Assembly (NCBI RefSeq): GCF_005144745.1
Contig: NZ_SWKK01000011.1
Coordinates: forward strand, 124,001-188,000
Length of the DNA stretch: 64,000 bases
Direction of reading: 5' to 3'
From: Flavobacterium sp. ASW18X
GTDB lineage: Bacteria; Bacteroidota; Bacteroidia; Flavobacteriales; Flavobacteriaceae
Shown piece after piece: positions 36,240 through 45,230 of this stretch. The notes under the pieces were generated by a model. That model saw only the letters and a list, made by a program, of their open reading frames with translations, ran no database searches and was not told where the DNA came from. The position numbers and the translations under genes were made by a program. Positions within the stretch are counted from its first letter, which is position 1, and every line of letters begins with the position of its first letter.

Positions 36240-36266
36240 CACATTTCTAAGTAACGATGATAAATG

Positions 36267-36296
36267 AAAAAGCCCCGAACTTACGTTCGAGGCTTT
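36267..36296 (-). terminator. Rho-independent terminator of rpsA
   Basis: On the minus strand a stem AAAGCCTCGAAC / GTTCGGGGCTTT with a 4-base loop and one mismatch is followed by a T-run. It is 22 bases after the rpsA stop and separates rpsA from the pyrR promoter. Confidence 0.88.
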
Positions 36297-36318
36297 CTAT
36301 TTTAAATACAAGCGATGC

Positions 36319-38139
36319 TTATTTTTTAGCGTCTGCTTCCATTTTCTCTTTCAATGCTTGCAACTGAGCGTTAGCATCACCTAAAGTAGGTGCATTTTCC
36401 TCTGCAGATGCAGCAGCTTTACGCTTGGCAGTTTTAATGTTATTTTCCTCTTGCTCACGGAAAATAGCAGTATGGCTAGCAACAACTCTCTTAAAGTCTT
36501 TATTGAATTCTATTACTTTAAATTCAATTTCTTCACCTTTTTTGATTTTACTGCCATCTTCTTTCTCCATGTGTCTAGAAGGAACAAATGCAGTAATATC
36601 GTCATTCAATACAATAGTTGCACCTTTATCTACGATGTCTGTTACTGTAGCTTTGTGTACAGAACCTTCACCAAAGTCAGCTGCGTACTTATCCCAAGGG
36701 TTTTCAGTAGTTTGCTTGTGACCAAGGCTTAATTTTCTACCGTCTACATCTAGTTCAAGTACCTCAACCTCTAATTCGTCACCTACGTTAACAAATTCTG
36801 ATGGGTGCTTAATTTTCTTAGTCCAAGAAAGGTCAGAGATATAGATAAGACCATCAATACCTTCTTCCATTTCTACAAACACACCAAAGTTAGTAAAGTT
36901 ACGTACAATACCTTTGTGTCTAGAACCTACTGGGTACTTAGAAGTAATATCTGTCCATGGGTCTGGAGTCAATTGCTTAATACCTAAGCTCATTTTTCTT
37001 TCCTCTCTGTCCAAAGTCAATACTACAGCCTCTACCTCATCACCAACTTTTACAAAATCTTGAGCAGAACGCAAGTGCGTGGACCAAGACATTTCTGATA
37101 CGTGAATAAGACCTTCTACACCTTCCGCAACCTCGATAAATGCACCGTAATCAGCGATTACAACTACTTTACCTTTAACTTTTTCGCCTACCTGGATGTT
37201 TTCTCCTAACGCATCCCATGGGTGCTTCTCTAATTGCTTAAGACCTAATTGAATTCTTGACTTGTTATCATCAAAGTCTAAGATTACAACGTTAAGTTTC
37301 TGGTCTAGTTCAACAACCTCATTCGGGTGGTTAATACGGCTCCAAGAAAGGTCTGTAATGTGGATAAGACCATCTACACCTCCTAAGTCGATGAATACAC
37401 CGTAAGAAGTGATGTTCTTAACAACACCTTCTAATACCTGACCTTTTTCTAATTGGCCGATGATTTCTTTCTTCTGCTCTTCAATATCCGCCTCGATAAG
37501 TGCTTTATGCGAAACAACTACGTTTTTAAATTCGTGATTAATCTTAACCACTTTAAATTCCATAGTTTTACCAACATACTGATCGTAATCACGGATTGGT
37601 TTAACATCTATCTGAGAACCTGGCAAGAAAGCTTCGATACCGAATACGTCTACAATCATACCACCTTTGGTACGACATTTAACGAATCCTGTAACAATCT
37701 CTTCTTTGTCATGGGCAGCGTTAACACGATCCCAAGCCATGATTGTTCTAGCTTTTCTATGAGATAATACTAATTGTCCTGTTTTGTCCTCACGGATGTC
37801 AATCAATACTTCAACCTTGTCCCCTACTTTAAGGTCTGGGTTGTATCTGAACTCGTTTAAAGAGATAACTCCTTCAGATTTAGCATTGATGTCAATGATT
37901 GCCTCTCTGTCCGTCATGTGTACAACGGTACCCTCTACAACCTCTTCATCTGCAGTATCTACAAAGTTTTCTTCAACTAACTTTTCAAACTCGTTAAGTT
38001 TGCTGTCTTCTACTTTTTCAATACCTTCTTCGTACTTGTCCCAATCAAAGTTTTCTAAAAATTCTTTAGGGTCTTTTTGAGACACAACTGGTGCCGTAGC
38101 TTGTTCAGTTACTTCGGCAGCGTTTTTTTCTTCAGCCAT
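36319..38139 (-). CDS. rpsA: 30S ribosomal protein S1
   Basis: A 606-residue protein with six S1 (OB-fold) RNA-binding repeats, seen at VVEGTVVHMTDREA, VTGFVKCRTKGG, LEGVVKNITSYGVF, KVKGKVVVIADYGAF, HKGIVRNFTNFGVF and VHKATVTDIVDKGA. Repeats 3-5 carry the conserved GLIHISDLSW-like ending. The N-terminal region is acidic, as in Bacteroidota. It helps place mRNA on the 30S subunit; this matters in a phylum that makes little use of Shine-Dalgarno sequences. It has its own promoter and terminator. Confidence 0.97.
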   Translation of the reverse strand: MAEEKNAAEVTEQATAPVVSQKDPKEFLENFDWDKYEEGIEKVEDSKLNEFEKLVEENFVDTADEEVVEGTVVHMTDREAIIDINAKSEGVISLNEFRYNPDLKVGDKVEVLIDIREDKTGQLVLSHRKARTIMAWDRVNAAHDKEEIVTGFVKCRTKGGMIVDVFGIEAFLPGSQIDVKPIRDYDQYVGKTMEFKVVKINHEFKNVVVSHKALIEADIEEQKKEIIGQLEKGQVLEGVVKNITSYGVFIDLGGVDGLIHITDLSWSRINHPNEVVELDQKLNVVILDFDDNKSRIQLGLKQLEKHPWDALGENIQVGEKVKGKVVVIADYGAFIEVAEGVEGLIHVSEMSWSTHLRSAQDFVKVGDEVEAVVLTLDREERKMSLGIKQLTPDPWTDITSKYPVGSRHKGIVRNFTNFGVFVEMEEGIDGLIYISDLSWTKKIKHPSEFVNVGDELEVEVLELDVDGRKLSLGHKQTTENPWDKYAADFGEGSVHKATVTDIVDKGATIVLNDDITAFVPSRHMEKEDGSKIKKGEEIEFKVIEFNKDFKRVVASHTAIFREQEENNIKTAKRKAAASAEENAPTLGDANAQLQALKEKMEADAKK

Positions 38140-38251
38140 TTGCTGATTTTAATTTGTATCCTACGGATTTACAGGAGCTAACGCTTACCGTAGAAGTGAT
38201 TATATATATAAATTAACCCTTTTTTCTCCTGTCTCTCGTTAAAAAGGTGTG

Positions 38252-38282
38252 CAAAAATACAATTAATTCCTTGTTTTACAAA
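38252..38282 (-). promoter_or_regulatory. Full Bacteroidota-type promoter of rpsA
   Basis: On the minus strand TTTG (38279-38282), a 19-base spacer and TATTTTTG (38252-38259) match both elements of the known Bacteroidota consensus (TTTG, then TAnnTTTG). It lies about 113 bases before the rpsA ATG, leaving a fairly long leader. Confidence 0.75.
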
Positions 38283-38395
38283 GCTTTATTTTATCTTAAA
38301 ACAAAACTGAAAAACAATTAAAGTTAATTTATACTTAGGTGTGACTTTTATAGTTATCTTGTTTCTTATTAGTAACCATTAAAAAATTTTACACT

Positions 38396-38776
38396 ATGAG
38401 CGTTAAAGCAAAATACCAACCTGTTTTAGATTTAGGCGAAGAATTAGCTATTAAAAATGGAGACGTTTCTGAAGAAGGTGGCGTTTTAAAAATAAAAGGT
38501 GAAGCAAACACCCAGTATGAAAAAAACTTACTTTGGGATAAAATAAAAGAAATAGGTGGCGATAGCCCTACAGACGTTAAAGCTAATATTACTGTTGCTG
38601 ATGACTCTGTTTATCATAGACATACGGTTAAAAGTGGTGAATCTTTAAGTTTAATTGCAAAACACTACTACGGTGACCCCATGAAGTACAAGCAAATTTT
38701 TGAAGCAAACACTGGGGTGTTGAGCAATCCAGATGTTATTCACCCAGACCAAGAATTGGTAATTCCAAATCTATAA
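38396..38776 (+). CDS. BON/LysM-type peptidoglycan-binding protein
   Basis: A 126-residue soluble protein without a signal peptide. The N-terminal two thirds resemble a BON domain (residues 10-70); a LysM domain (HTVKSGESLSLIAKHYYG, then ANTGVLSNPDVIHPDQELVIP) fills the rest. The layout is like E. coli YgaU/Kbp, a potassium-binding protein, so a cytoplasmic or periplasmic role is uncertain. It stands alone between rpsA and a bidirectional terminator. Confidence 0.9.
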   Translation: MSVKAKYQPVLDLGEELAIKNGDVSEEGGVLKIKGEANTQYEKNLLWDKIKEIGGDSPTDVKANITVADDSVYHRHTVKSGESLSLIAKHYYGDPMKYKQIFEANTGVLSNPDVIHPDQELVIPNL

Positions 38777-38796
38777 TAAGATTAAGTAAATTTGAT

Positions 38797-38826
38797 AAAA
38801 AAGCCACTCAAGAGTGGCTTTTTTTT
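38797..38826. terminator. Bidirectional terminator between the LysM gene and cmk
   Basis: A 7-base stem (GCCACTC/GAGTGGC) with a 2-base loop is flanked by A and T runs. It ends the LysM gene on the plus strand and can end cmk on the minus strand; the cmk stop lies inside the T-run end. Confidence 0.92.
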
Positions 38827-39514
38827 ATTTATTTATTAGGCGTAAAGCAAATTGATGTATCCGTTCAAACTGCTCATCAAGACCCATATCAGAGTTATCA
38901 AACTCAATTGCATCTGCTGCTTTTTTTAAAGGTGAAGTTTTTCTGGTGCTATCTATATGGTCTCTTTCTTGCACATTTTTAAGTACAGCATCATAAGACA
39001 CCTCTTCTCCACGTTCTAAGAGCTCTTTATATCTTCTATTGGCTCTTTTCTCTGCGGAGGCAGTCATGAATAATTTAAGTTCTGCGTTAGGGAAGACCAC
39101 TGTACCAATATCCCTACCATCCATAACTACACCTTTATCCTCGCCCATTTTTTGCTGTAAGGCTACTAATTTATTTCTTACCTCTGGTATGGCAGCTATT
39201 TTACTCACCTTTCTACTCACTCGTAGGTTTCTAATCTTACCTTCTACATTAGCGCCATTAAGGTGAATTTCGCCTTGTTGGGTATCTAGATTTAAAACAA
39301 AATTGAGCTTTAGTTTTTCTACAGCATTAACAACACCTTGTACATCTAAATGCTCATCTGTAATTAAATTTTGGTCTAGAGCATACAACGTCACAGCACG
39401 GTACATTGCACCTGTATCTACATAAATGTAATTAAGCGCTTTTGCCAAACGCTTGGCCACAGTACTTTTGCCTGTAGAAGAATACCCGTCTATTGCTATC
39501 GTAATCTGCTTCAT
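38825..39514 (-). CDS. cmk: Cytidylate kinase
   Basis: A 229-residue nucleoside monophosphate kinase that phosphorylates CMP and dCMP. The P-loop IAIDGYSSTGKSTVAKRLA opens the protein; YVDTGAMYRAVT and VVMDGRDIGTVVFPNAELK bind CMP, and MTASAEKRANRRYKEL is the lid region. Length is typical. It is 31 bases downstream of lon on the same strand. Confidence 0.97.
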   Translation of the reverse strand: MKQITIAIDGYSSTGKSTVAKRLAKALNYIYVDTGAMYRAVTLYALDQNLITDEHLDVQGVVNAVEKLKLNFVLNLDTQQGEIHLNGANVEGKIRNLRVSRKVSKIAAIPEVRNKLVALQQKMGEDKGVVMDGRDIGTVVFPNAELKLFMTASAEKRANRRYKELLERGEEVSYDAVLKNVQERDHIDSTRKTSPLKKAADAIEFDNSDMGLDEQFERIHQFALRLINK

Positions 39515-39545
39515 ACCCTAAAGTTAATCAAGAAATTAAGCTTAC

Positions 39546-41996
39546 TTACAACTTCTTGGCATTCTTAACCTTTTGTTTTGTTACCGCTATTTCTACCACT
39601 TCTAACATATCAGAAACATAATGGAAAGTAAGCCCTTTTAAATATTCTGCTTTTATCTCTTCTATATCTCTACGGTTTTCCTCACAAAGGATGATTTCTT
39701 TAATTCTAGCTCTTTTCGCTGCAAGAATTTTTTCTTTTATTCCGCCTACAGGCAATACCTTACCACGTAAAGTAATTTCTCCTGTCATAGCCAAGCTCTT
39801 TTTAACCTTTTTCTGAGTAAACAGAGAAACTAAAGAAGTTAGCATGGTAATACCTGCACTAGGACCATCTTTTGGAGTCGCTCCTTCTGGTACGTGAATG
39901 TGTACGTTGTATTTTTCAAAAACAGCAGGGTCTATATCAAATTCTTCTGCATTGCTCTTTATGTACTCCATGGCAATGGTGGCAGACTCCTTCATTACTT
40001 TACCAAGGTTACCTGTAATATTCATAGCCCCTTTACCTTTAGATAAGATAGATTCTATAAATAAAATATCGCCCCCAACGCTGGTCCATGCCAAACCAGT
40101 TACTACACCAGCTACATCATTGTTTTCATACTTATCTCGCTCTAAACGTGCCGGACCAAGAACTTTCTCTACAATTTCATTACTTACCTTAACCTCGTAC
40201 TCTTCTTCTGTGGCAATATTCTTAGCCGCATAACGAACCATTTTGGCTAGTTGCTTTTCTAAAGTACGCACCCCAGATTCTCGTGTGTAGCCTTCTACAA
40301 TCTTTTCTAATTGAGGCTTACCAATCTTAAGGTCATTCCCTGTTAGTCCATGTTCTTTTAATTGCTTAGGAAGTAAATGTTTCTTAGCAATTTCTACTTT
40401 CTCTTCTATGGTATAACCTGTTACATTTATAATTTCCATTCGGTCTCTTAAAGCAGGTTGAATGGTAGAGAGGTTATTGGCGGTAGCAATGAACATCACT
40501 TTAGACAAATCGTACCCCATTTCCAAGAAATTATCGTAAAACTCCTCGTTTTGTTCGGGGTCTAATACTTCTAACATGGCAGAAGACGGGTCTCCTTGAT
40601 GGCTGTTACTTAACTTATCTATTTCGTCTAAAATAAAAACAGGATTACTGGTCCCTGCCTTTTTAATACTTTGAATTATTCTACCCGGCATAGCGCCTAT
40701 ATAGGTTTTACGGTGTCCACGTATTTCAGCTTCGTCTCGTAAACCACCTAAAGACATCCGTACGTATTCTCTACCCAATGCTTCTGCTACAGATTTACCT
40801 AAAGAGGTTTTACCTACCCCAGGAGGGCCGTACAAGCATAGGATAGGAGATTTCATATCATTACGGAGTTTTAGCACCGCTAGATATTCCACAATACGTT
40901 TTTTAACGTCTTCTAAACCGTAGTGATCTCTATCTAATATTTTTTCTGCTCGTTTTAAATCGAACTTATCTTTAGAAAATTCGTTCCAAGGCAATTCTAA
41001 AAATAAATCCAAATAATTACGCTGAATTGAATATTCTGCCACTTGCGGATTCATTCGTTGCATTTTGGCAACTTCTTTATCAAAATGCTCTTTTACCTTT
41101 TTACTCCACTTCTTATCTTTAGCTTTCTGGCGCATTTCTTCCACTTCTTCTTCATAAGAAACGCCACCTAACTCCTCCTGAATAGTTTTCATCTGCTGGT
41201 GCAAGTAATATTCCCGCTGTTGCTGGTCCATATCACTCTTAACCTTAGATTGAATATCATTCTTAAGCTCCAACTTTTGAAGCTCAGTATTCATATATTT
41301 TAATGTAGCCAGAGCTCTCTCTTGCAAGTCTCCTATTTGCAATAACTTTTGTTTGTCTGCCACATCTAAGTTTAGATTAGAAGACACAAAATTTATTAGG
41401 AAAGAATTACTCTGTATATTTTTTATGGCAAAGGTTGCCTCACTAGGAATGTTCGGATTATCTCTAATAATGCGGAACGCTAACTCTTTAATAGATTCTA
41501 TAATGGCCAAAAACTCCTCACTATCTTCCTCCGGTCTAGATTCAAAAGCCTCCTTAATATTTGCAGTAATGAAAGGTTCTTCTGTAACGATGTTATCTAT
41601 TTCAAAACGCTTTTTACCCTGAATTATAATTGTAGTATTCCCATCTGGCATTTGTAATACTCTAAGTATACGAGCAACCGTACCAATAGTATTAATATCC
41701 TTTGCTGCAGGATTTTCTATATTTTCATCCTTCTGAGAAACCACCCCAATAACCTTACTACCATTGTTAGCTTCTTTTATTAGGTTAATAGACTTATCCC
41801 TACCTGCAGTAATTGGGATTACAACACCTGGAAACAATACGGTATTACGCAATGGTAAAATAGGCAAAGTTTCTGGCAAACTTTCCCTGTTCATCTGCTC
41901 CTCATCTTCTGGAGTTAGTAAAGGAATTAATTCCGCATCTTCATCCAATCCTTGAAGAGACATATTGTCAAAATTTGTAAATTTTATATTACCCAT
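39546..41996 (-). CDS. lon: ATP-dependent protease Lon
   Basis: An 816-residue quality-control protease. The order is N-terminal substrate-binding domain ([19 protein letters not shown]), coiled coil, AAA+ module with Walker [14 protein letters not shown] and Walker [12 protein letters not shown], then the protease domain with DGPSAGITM. Catalytic Ser713 and Lys756 form the expected dyad. The start at 41996 is used; an internal ATG 11 codons on (MSLQGLDED) is an alternative. Confidence 0.97.
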   Translation of the reverse strand: MGNIKFTNFDNMSLQGLDEDAELIPLLTPEDEEQMNRESLPETLPILPLRNTVLFPGVVIPITAGRDKSINLIKEANNGSKVIGVVSQKDENIENPAAKDINTIGTVARILRVLQMPDGNTTIIIQGKKRFEIDNIVTEEPFITANIKEAFESRPEEDSEEFLAIIESIKELAFRIIRDNPNIPSEATFAIKNIQSNSFLINFVSSNLNLDVADKQKLLQIGDLQERALATLKYMNTELQKLELKNDIQSKVKSDMDQQQREYYLHQQMKTIQEELGGVSYEEEVEEMRQKAKDKKWSKKVKEHFDKEVAKMQRMNPQVAEYSIQRNYLDLFLELPWNEFSKDKFDLKRAEKILDRDHYGLEDVKKRIVEYLAVLKLRNDMKSPILCLYGPPGVGKTSLGKSVAEALGREYVRMSLGGLRDEAEIRGHRKTYIGAMPGRIIQSIKKAGTSNPVFILDEIDKLSNSHQGDPSSAMLEVLDPEQNEEFYDNFLEMGYDLSKVMFIATANNLSTIQPALRDRMEIINVTGYTIEEKVEIAKKHLLPKQLKEHGLTGNDLKIGKPQLEKIVEGYTRESGVRTLEKQLAKMVRYAAKNIATEEEYEVKVSNEIVEKVLGPARLERDKYENNDVAGVVTGLAWTSVGGDILFIESILSKGKGAMNITGNLGKVMKESATIAMEYIKSNAEEFDIDPAVFEKYNVHIHVPEGATPKDGPSAGITMLTSLVSLFTQKKVKKSLAMTGEITLRGKVLPVGGIKEKILAAKRARIKEIILCEENRRDIEEIKAEYLKGLTFHYVSDMLEVVEIAVTKQKVKNAKKL

Positions 41997-42217
41997 ATCA
42001 ATTTTTAAGTCATTCTGTCATTAACCCTTGACAGCCGTATTATATTCTTTACCCCGTCAGATTCTTAAAGCTCCCAGTTATACTGCTTGTTAACGACGAT
42101 TTACTACATTTATGTTCCTTTCTAAAACAATAGTTATGCCAATGCATTATAAAAAAATTATGCAAAAGTGTAACAATGGTTAAATTACCTCATCTATAAG
42201 ACAAACCAATCACATTT

Positions 42218-42778
42218 TTGAGCCACAATAGTGAACATATAAATTTGTTGTTACAGCAATGTTTAAAAGGACAACAGAGTGCCCAGTTAAAAATATACAA
42301 CCTGTATTATAAGGCAATGTATAACACGGCACTCCGCATTGTAAAACATACTGCAGAGGCAGAAGATGTTATGCAAGAATCCTTCTTAAGCGCTTTTACC
42401 AAGTTACAAAGTTTTAAAGGAGACGTCACCTTTGGGGCTTGGTTAAAACGGATAGTAATCAACAACAGTATACACCACTATAGAAAAAACCAAAAAACAA
42501 GTACGGTAGACTTGGAAGATATAATGTACAGGGTTGAAGAAAGCAGCGATGTTGCTTTAGAAACAAGTGGTTTTACAGAACTGAAGGCTCAAAAAGTGAT
42601 GGATACCATGAAAAGTCTTAAAGACAATTACCGTCTTTCTTTGACCTTACATTTAATAGAGGGTTATGATTATGATGAAATATGTGACATTATGAATATA
42701 AGTTACGCCAATTGCAGAACTACAATTAGTAGGGCAAAAGAGAGTCTTAGAAAAAAATTAATAACTGTAAATATATAG
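42218..42778 (+). CDS. ECF-type RNA polymerase sigma factor
   Basis: A 186-residue sigma-70 family protein of the extracytoplasmic-function group. Region 2 (YNLYYKAMYNTALRIV, AEDVMQESFLSAFTKL) and region 4 (LSLTLHLIEGYDYDEICDIM, then NISYANCRTTISRAKESLR) are clear. No in-frame ATG lies near the N-terminus, so the TTG at 42218 is the likely start. The next gene begins 2 bases after the stop and encodes a membrane protein that may be its anti-sigma partner. Confidence 0.93.
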   Translation: MSHNSEHINLLLQQCLKGQQSAQLKIYNLYYKAMYNTALRIVKHTAEAEDVMQESFLSAFTKLQSFKGDVTFGAWLKRIVINNSIHHYRKNQKTSTVDLEDIMYRVEESSDVALETSGFTELKAQKVMDTMKSLKDNYRLSLTLHLIEGYDYDEICDIMNISYANCRTTISRAKESLRKKLITVNI

Positions 42779-42780
42779 CC

Positions 42781-43341
42781 ATGAAGAAGGATACCATAGA
42801 GGAGCTATTTAACAGACTAGATGGGCAATTAGATATTGCGGAACCCACAGCGGGTCATGAACTACGTTTTTTAAATAAATTAAATACTAGCAAAGGAGTT
42901 GCAACCTTACCTAAAAAAGAACGTAATTTTTGGAAACCACTTTCTATTGCAGCTAGTATTGCTTTGGTTTGTGTACTAGGATTTCAATACCTAAACACTC
43001 CTAGTAGTATAGAAGAACAAGTGGTAAAAATTGCCCCAGAAGCGCAACAAACAGCATTTTATTTTACAAGTCTAATAGACGAGCAGGTGGTAGAATTGCA
43101 AGAAGCCAAATCTCCTGAAACTGCCAAACTTGTAGATGATACCTTGTTGCAACTGCAAAAACTAGAAAAGGATTATAAAGCGTTGGAGCAGGAATTGATA
43201 AATGTCGGAAACAGCAAATTTATTTTAAACGCTATGATAATCAACTTTGAAACCCGAATAGCCTTAGTAAAAGAGGTTTTAGAAAATATAGAACAGATTA
43301 AAAATATAAACACAGTAAATGATGCGAACTTTACTATTTAA
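42781..43341 (+). CDS. Single-pass membrane protein, possible anti-sigma factor
   Basis: A 186-residue protein with a cytoplasmic part of about 50 residues, one transmembrane segment (about residues 52-69, LSIAASIALVCVLGFQYL) and a periplasmic part with coiled-coil character (LQKLEKDYKALEQELINVG). The layout and the close spacing after the sigma-factor gene suggest an anti-sigma factor, but the zinc-binding HxxxCxxC motif of ZAS domains is absent. The function is therefore inferred from context only. Its end overlaps the next gene by 23 bases. Confidence 0.85.
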   Translation: MKKDTIEELFNRLDGQLDIAEPTAGHELRFLNKLNTSKGVATLPKKERNFWKPLSIAASIALVCVLGFQYLNTPSSIEEQVVKIAPEAQQTAFYFTSLIDEQVVELQEAKSPETAKLVDDTLLQLQKLEKDYKALEQELINVGNSKFILNAMIINFETRIALVKEVLENIEQIKNINTVNDANFTI

Positions 43342-44419
43342 AATTTTATTACTCCTATTGGTAGCAGCACCGCCTAGCGCTAAGGCTGCTCCAAATGATA
43401 CACATTGGAGCGGTAAACACACCAAAGAAAAAACCATAAAAAAGGAATTCACTGTAAATATGGATGCCTTACTGCGGGTAAAAAATAGCTACGGTAATTT
43501 AAACATCTCTTCTTGGGACCAAAACAAAGTTTTAATAGAAGTACATATTAAAACCAATGGCAATGATGAAGAACGTGTAAAAGAGCGTTTGGCAGAAATA
43601 GATGTAGATTTTGAAAACACCGCTAGCATGGTTTCTGCTATTACCAGATTCACAGAAAAGAAAAGCAGTTGGGGATGGAACTGGGGTGGCAAACACAATG
43701 TGAACGTACAAGTGAACTACACCATAAAAGTACCCGTAAAAAACAGTGTAAATCTAGGCAATGACTATGGTTCTATTTTTTTAGATAGAATTGATGGGCA
43801 TGCCAAAATTAGTTGCGACTACGGTAAAATGGAAATTGGGGAATTAAGAGGTAGAAATAATGAATTGCGATTTGATTACACTTCTAAATCCACCTTTGAG
43901 TACGTAAACAGTGCTGAAATTTTTGCCAACTATTCTGGTTTTACTATAGAAAAAGCAGGTAACCTTATCATAAGAGCAGATTACACCCACTCCAACATAG
44001 AAAAAATGGAGCATCTAGATTATGTTAGTGATTACGGTTCTATAGATGTTGGTTACGCCAAAAATGTACAAGGCAGAGGCAGTTACATAAGTGTAAAACT
44101 TGGCGATGTAGAAGGTAATGTGGATATCAATGCAGATTACGGTTCTGTAAAGATTAATAGAATGATGCCGAATGCTGGTAATATTGACATCAACTCAGAT
44201 TACACAGGAATAAAAATTGGATATGATTCTGATTATCAATTTACTTTTGAAATCAATACCGAATACGCTGGGGTCAGTGGTAAGGAAGATTTTGAAATTA
44301 ATTACAGTAATGAAAAATCTACAAGAAAATATTATAAAGGTTTTCACGGTAATGCTAATGCACCCAATACCGTAACTATAAATAGCGAATATGGAGGCAT
44401 ATCTTTCTTTAATAACTAA
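43319..44419 (+). CDS. Exported beta-repeat protein, DUF4097-like
   Basis: A 366-residue protein with a signal peptide (residues 1-24, ending PPSAKA). The rest is a repetitive parallel beta-strand protein: short motifs with Gly-Ser and Asp-Tyr-Gly (NDYGSIF, CDYGKME, SDYGSID, ADYGSVK, SEYGGIS) recur every 20-40 residues, as in a beta-helix. This resembles DUF4097 adhesin-like proteins. It probably acts in the periplasm or on the surface. Two adjacent ATG codons open the gene; either may be used. Confidence 0.85.
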   Translation: MMRTLLFKILLLLLVAAPPSAKAAPNDTHWSGKHTKEKTIKKEFTVNMDALLRVKNSYGNLNISSWDQNKVLIEVHIKTNGNDEERVKERLAEIDVDFENTASMVSAITRFTEKKSSWGWNWGGKHNVNVQVNYTIKVPVKNSVNLGNDYGSIFLDRIDGHAKISCDYGKMEIGELRGRNNELRFDYTSKSTFEYVNSAEIFANYSGFTIEKAGNLIIRADYTHSNIEKMEHLDYVSDYGSIDVGYAKNVQGRGSYISVKLGDVEGNVDINADYGSVKINRMMPNAGNIDINSDYTGIKIGYDSDYQFTFEINTEYAGVSGKEDFEINYSNEKSTRKYYKGFHGNANAPNTVTINSEYGGISFFNN

Positions 44420-44438
44420 CAATCAAAAAACGAACATC

Positions 44439-45164
44439 ATGAAAAACGGAATTTTAGTAGCACTAACTTGTATTTTCACCTTAAGCGCACACGCCCAATG
44501 GGGAAAACGAATAAAAGGAAACGGAAACGTAGTAACCTTGGAACGCTCTGTAAATGATTATGACGGAATAGCTATTAGCGGCTGGTTCGATGTTAAATTG
44601 GTAAGCGGCAGTGAGGGCGAATTAACCTTAAAAGGCGAAGAAAACTTATTAGACTATATCATTACAGAGGTAGACAATGGGGTGCTTGTAATTAAAACAG
44701 AAAAAGGAGTAAATCTAAAACCTTCTAGCTACAAAAACGGTATTTACATCACAGTTCCTGTAGAAGAAATAGATGAATTGAGTTTATCTGGTTCTGGAGA
44801 TATCACCAGCAGTACTACCCTTAAAGGCGCTAGTTTAGAAACACGTGTATCTGGCTCTGGAGACGTGACCTTAGATGTAGATGTTAATCATTTAGAAGCA
44901 AGATTATCCGGCTCTGGAGATATGGACTTAAGTGGGCAAGCTTCTAACTTTGAGGTGACTATTTCTGGATCTGGGGACATTTCCGCATATGATTTAACTG
45001 CGAAAAATGTAGAGGCTACCGTTTCTGGCTCTGCAGATATAGAAATCACTGTAGAAAAAAGTTTAAATGCTAGAGTTTCTGGTTCTGGCAACATTACATA
45101 TAAGGGCAATCCTTCTAAAGTAAAAAGCAAAAGCTCTGGTTCTGGAGATGTAAGTAGGGCGTAA
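44439..45164 (+). CDS. Exported GIN domain protein (DUF2807)
   Basis: A 241-residue protein with a signal peptide (MKNGILVALTCIFTLSAHAQ) and a DUF2807 body. The N-terminal half has FDVKLVSGSEGELTLKG, the family's usual opening. The C-terminal half has seven SGSGD-like repeats spaced 18-21 residues (two vary: SGSAD, SGSGN), one per rung of a predicted beta-helix. The ATG at 44439 gives a clean signal peptide and leaves 19 bases after the previous stop; longer frames start inside the previous gene. Function unknown; adhesin-like or cell-envelope stress roles are guesses. Confidence 0.88.
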   Translation: MKNGILVALTCIFTLSAHAQWGKRIKGNGNVVTLERSVNDYDGIAISGWFDVKLVSGSEGELTLKGEENLLDYIITEVDNGVLVIKTEKGVNLKPSSYKNGIYITVPVEEIDELSLSGSGDITSSTTLKGASLETRVSGSGDVTLDVDVNHLEARLSGSGDMDLSGQASNFEVTISGSGDISAYDLTAKNVEATVSGSADIEITVEKSLNARVSGSGNITYKGNPSKVKSKSSGSGDVSRA

Positions 45165-45187
45165 CAACTCCTGTTCAGAACTAAAAT

Positions 45188-45230
45188 TGATTTACAACTT
45201 AAAACCTATGGCGTTCCTTGTTGTAAATCA
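45188..45230. terminator. 11-base perfect inverted repeat between convergent genes
   Basis: TGATTTACAAC (45188-45198) and GTTGTAAATCA (45220-45230) are perfect inverse copies with a 21-base loop. The right arm lies inside the last codons of the spermidine-synthase-like gene. It is the only hairpin between these convergent genes and may terminate both, though it is AT-rich and lacks a strong T-run. Confidence 0.45.

Noticed and set aside
36451-36732. Plus-strand reading frames opposite rpsA, including one of 93 residues
   Set aside because: They are antisense shadows of a strong ribosomal-protein gene.
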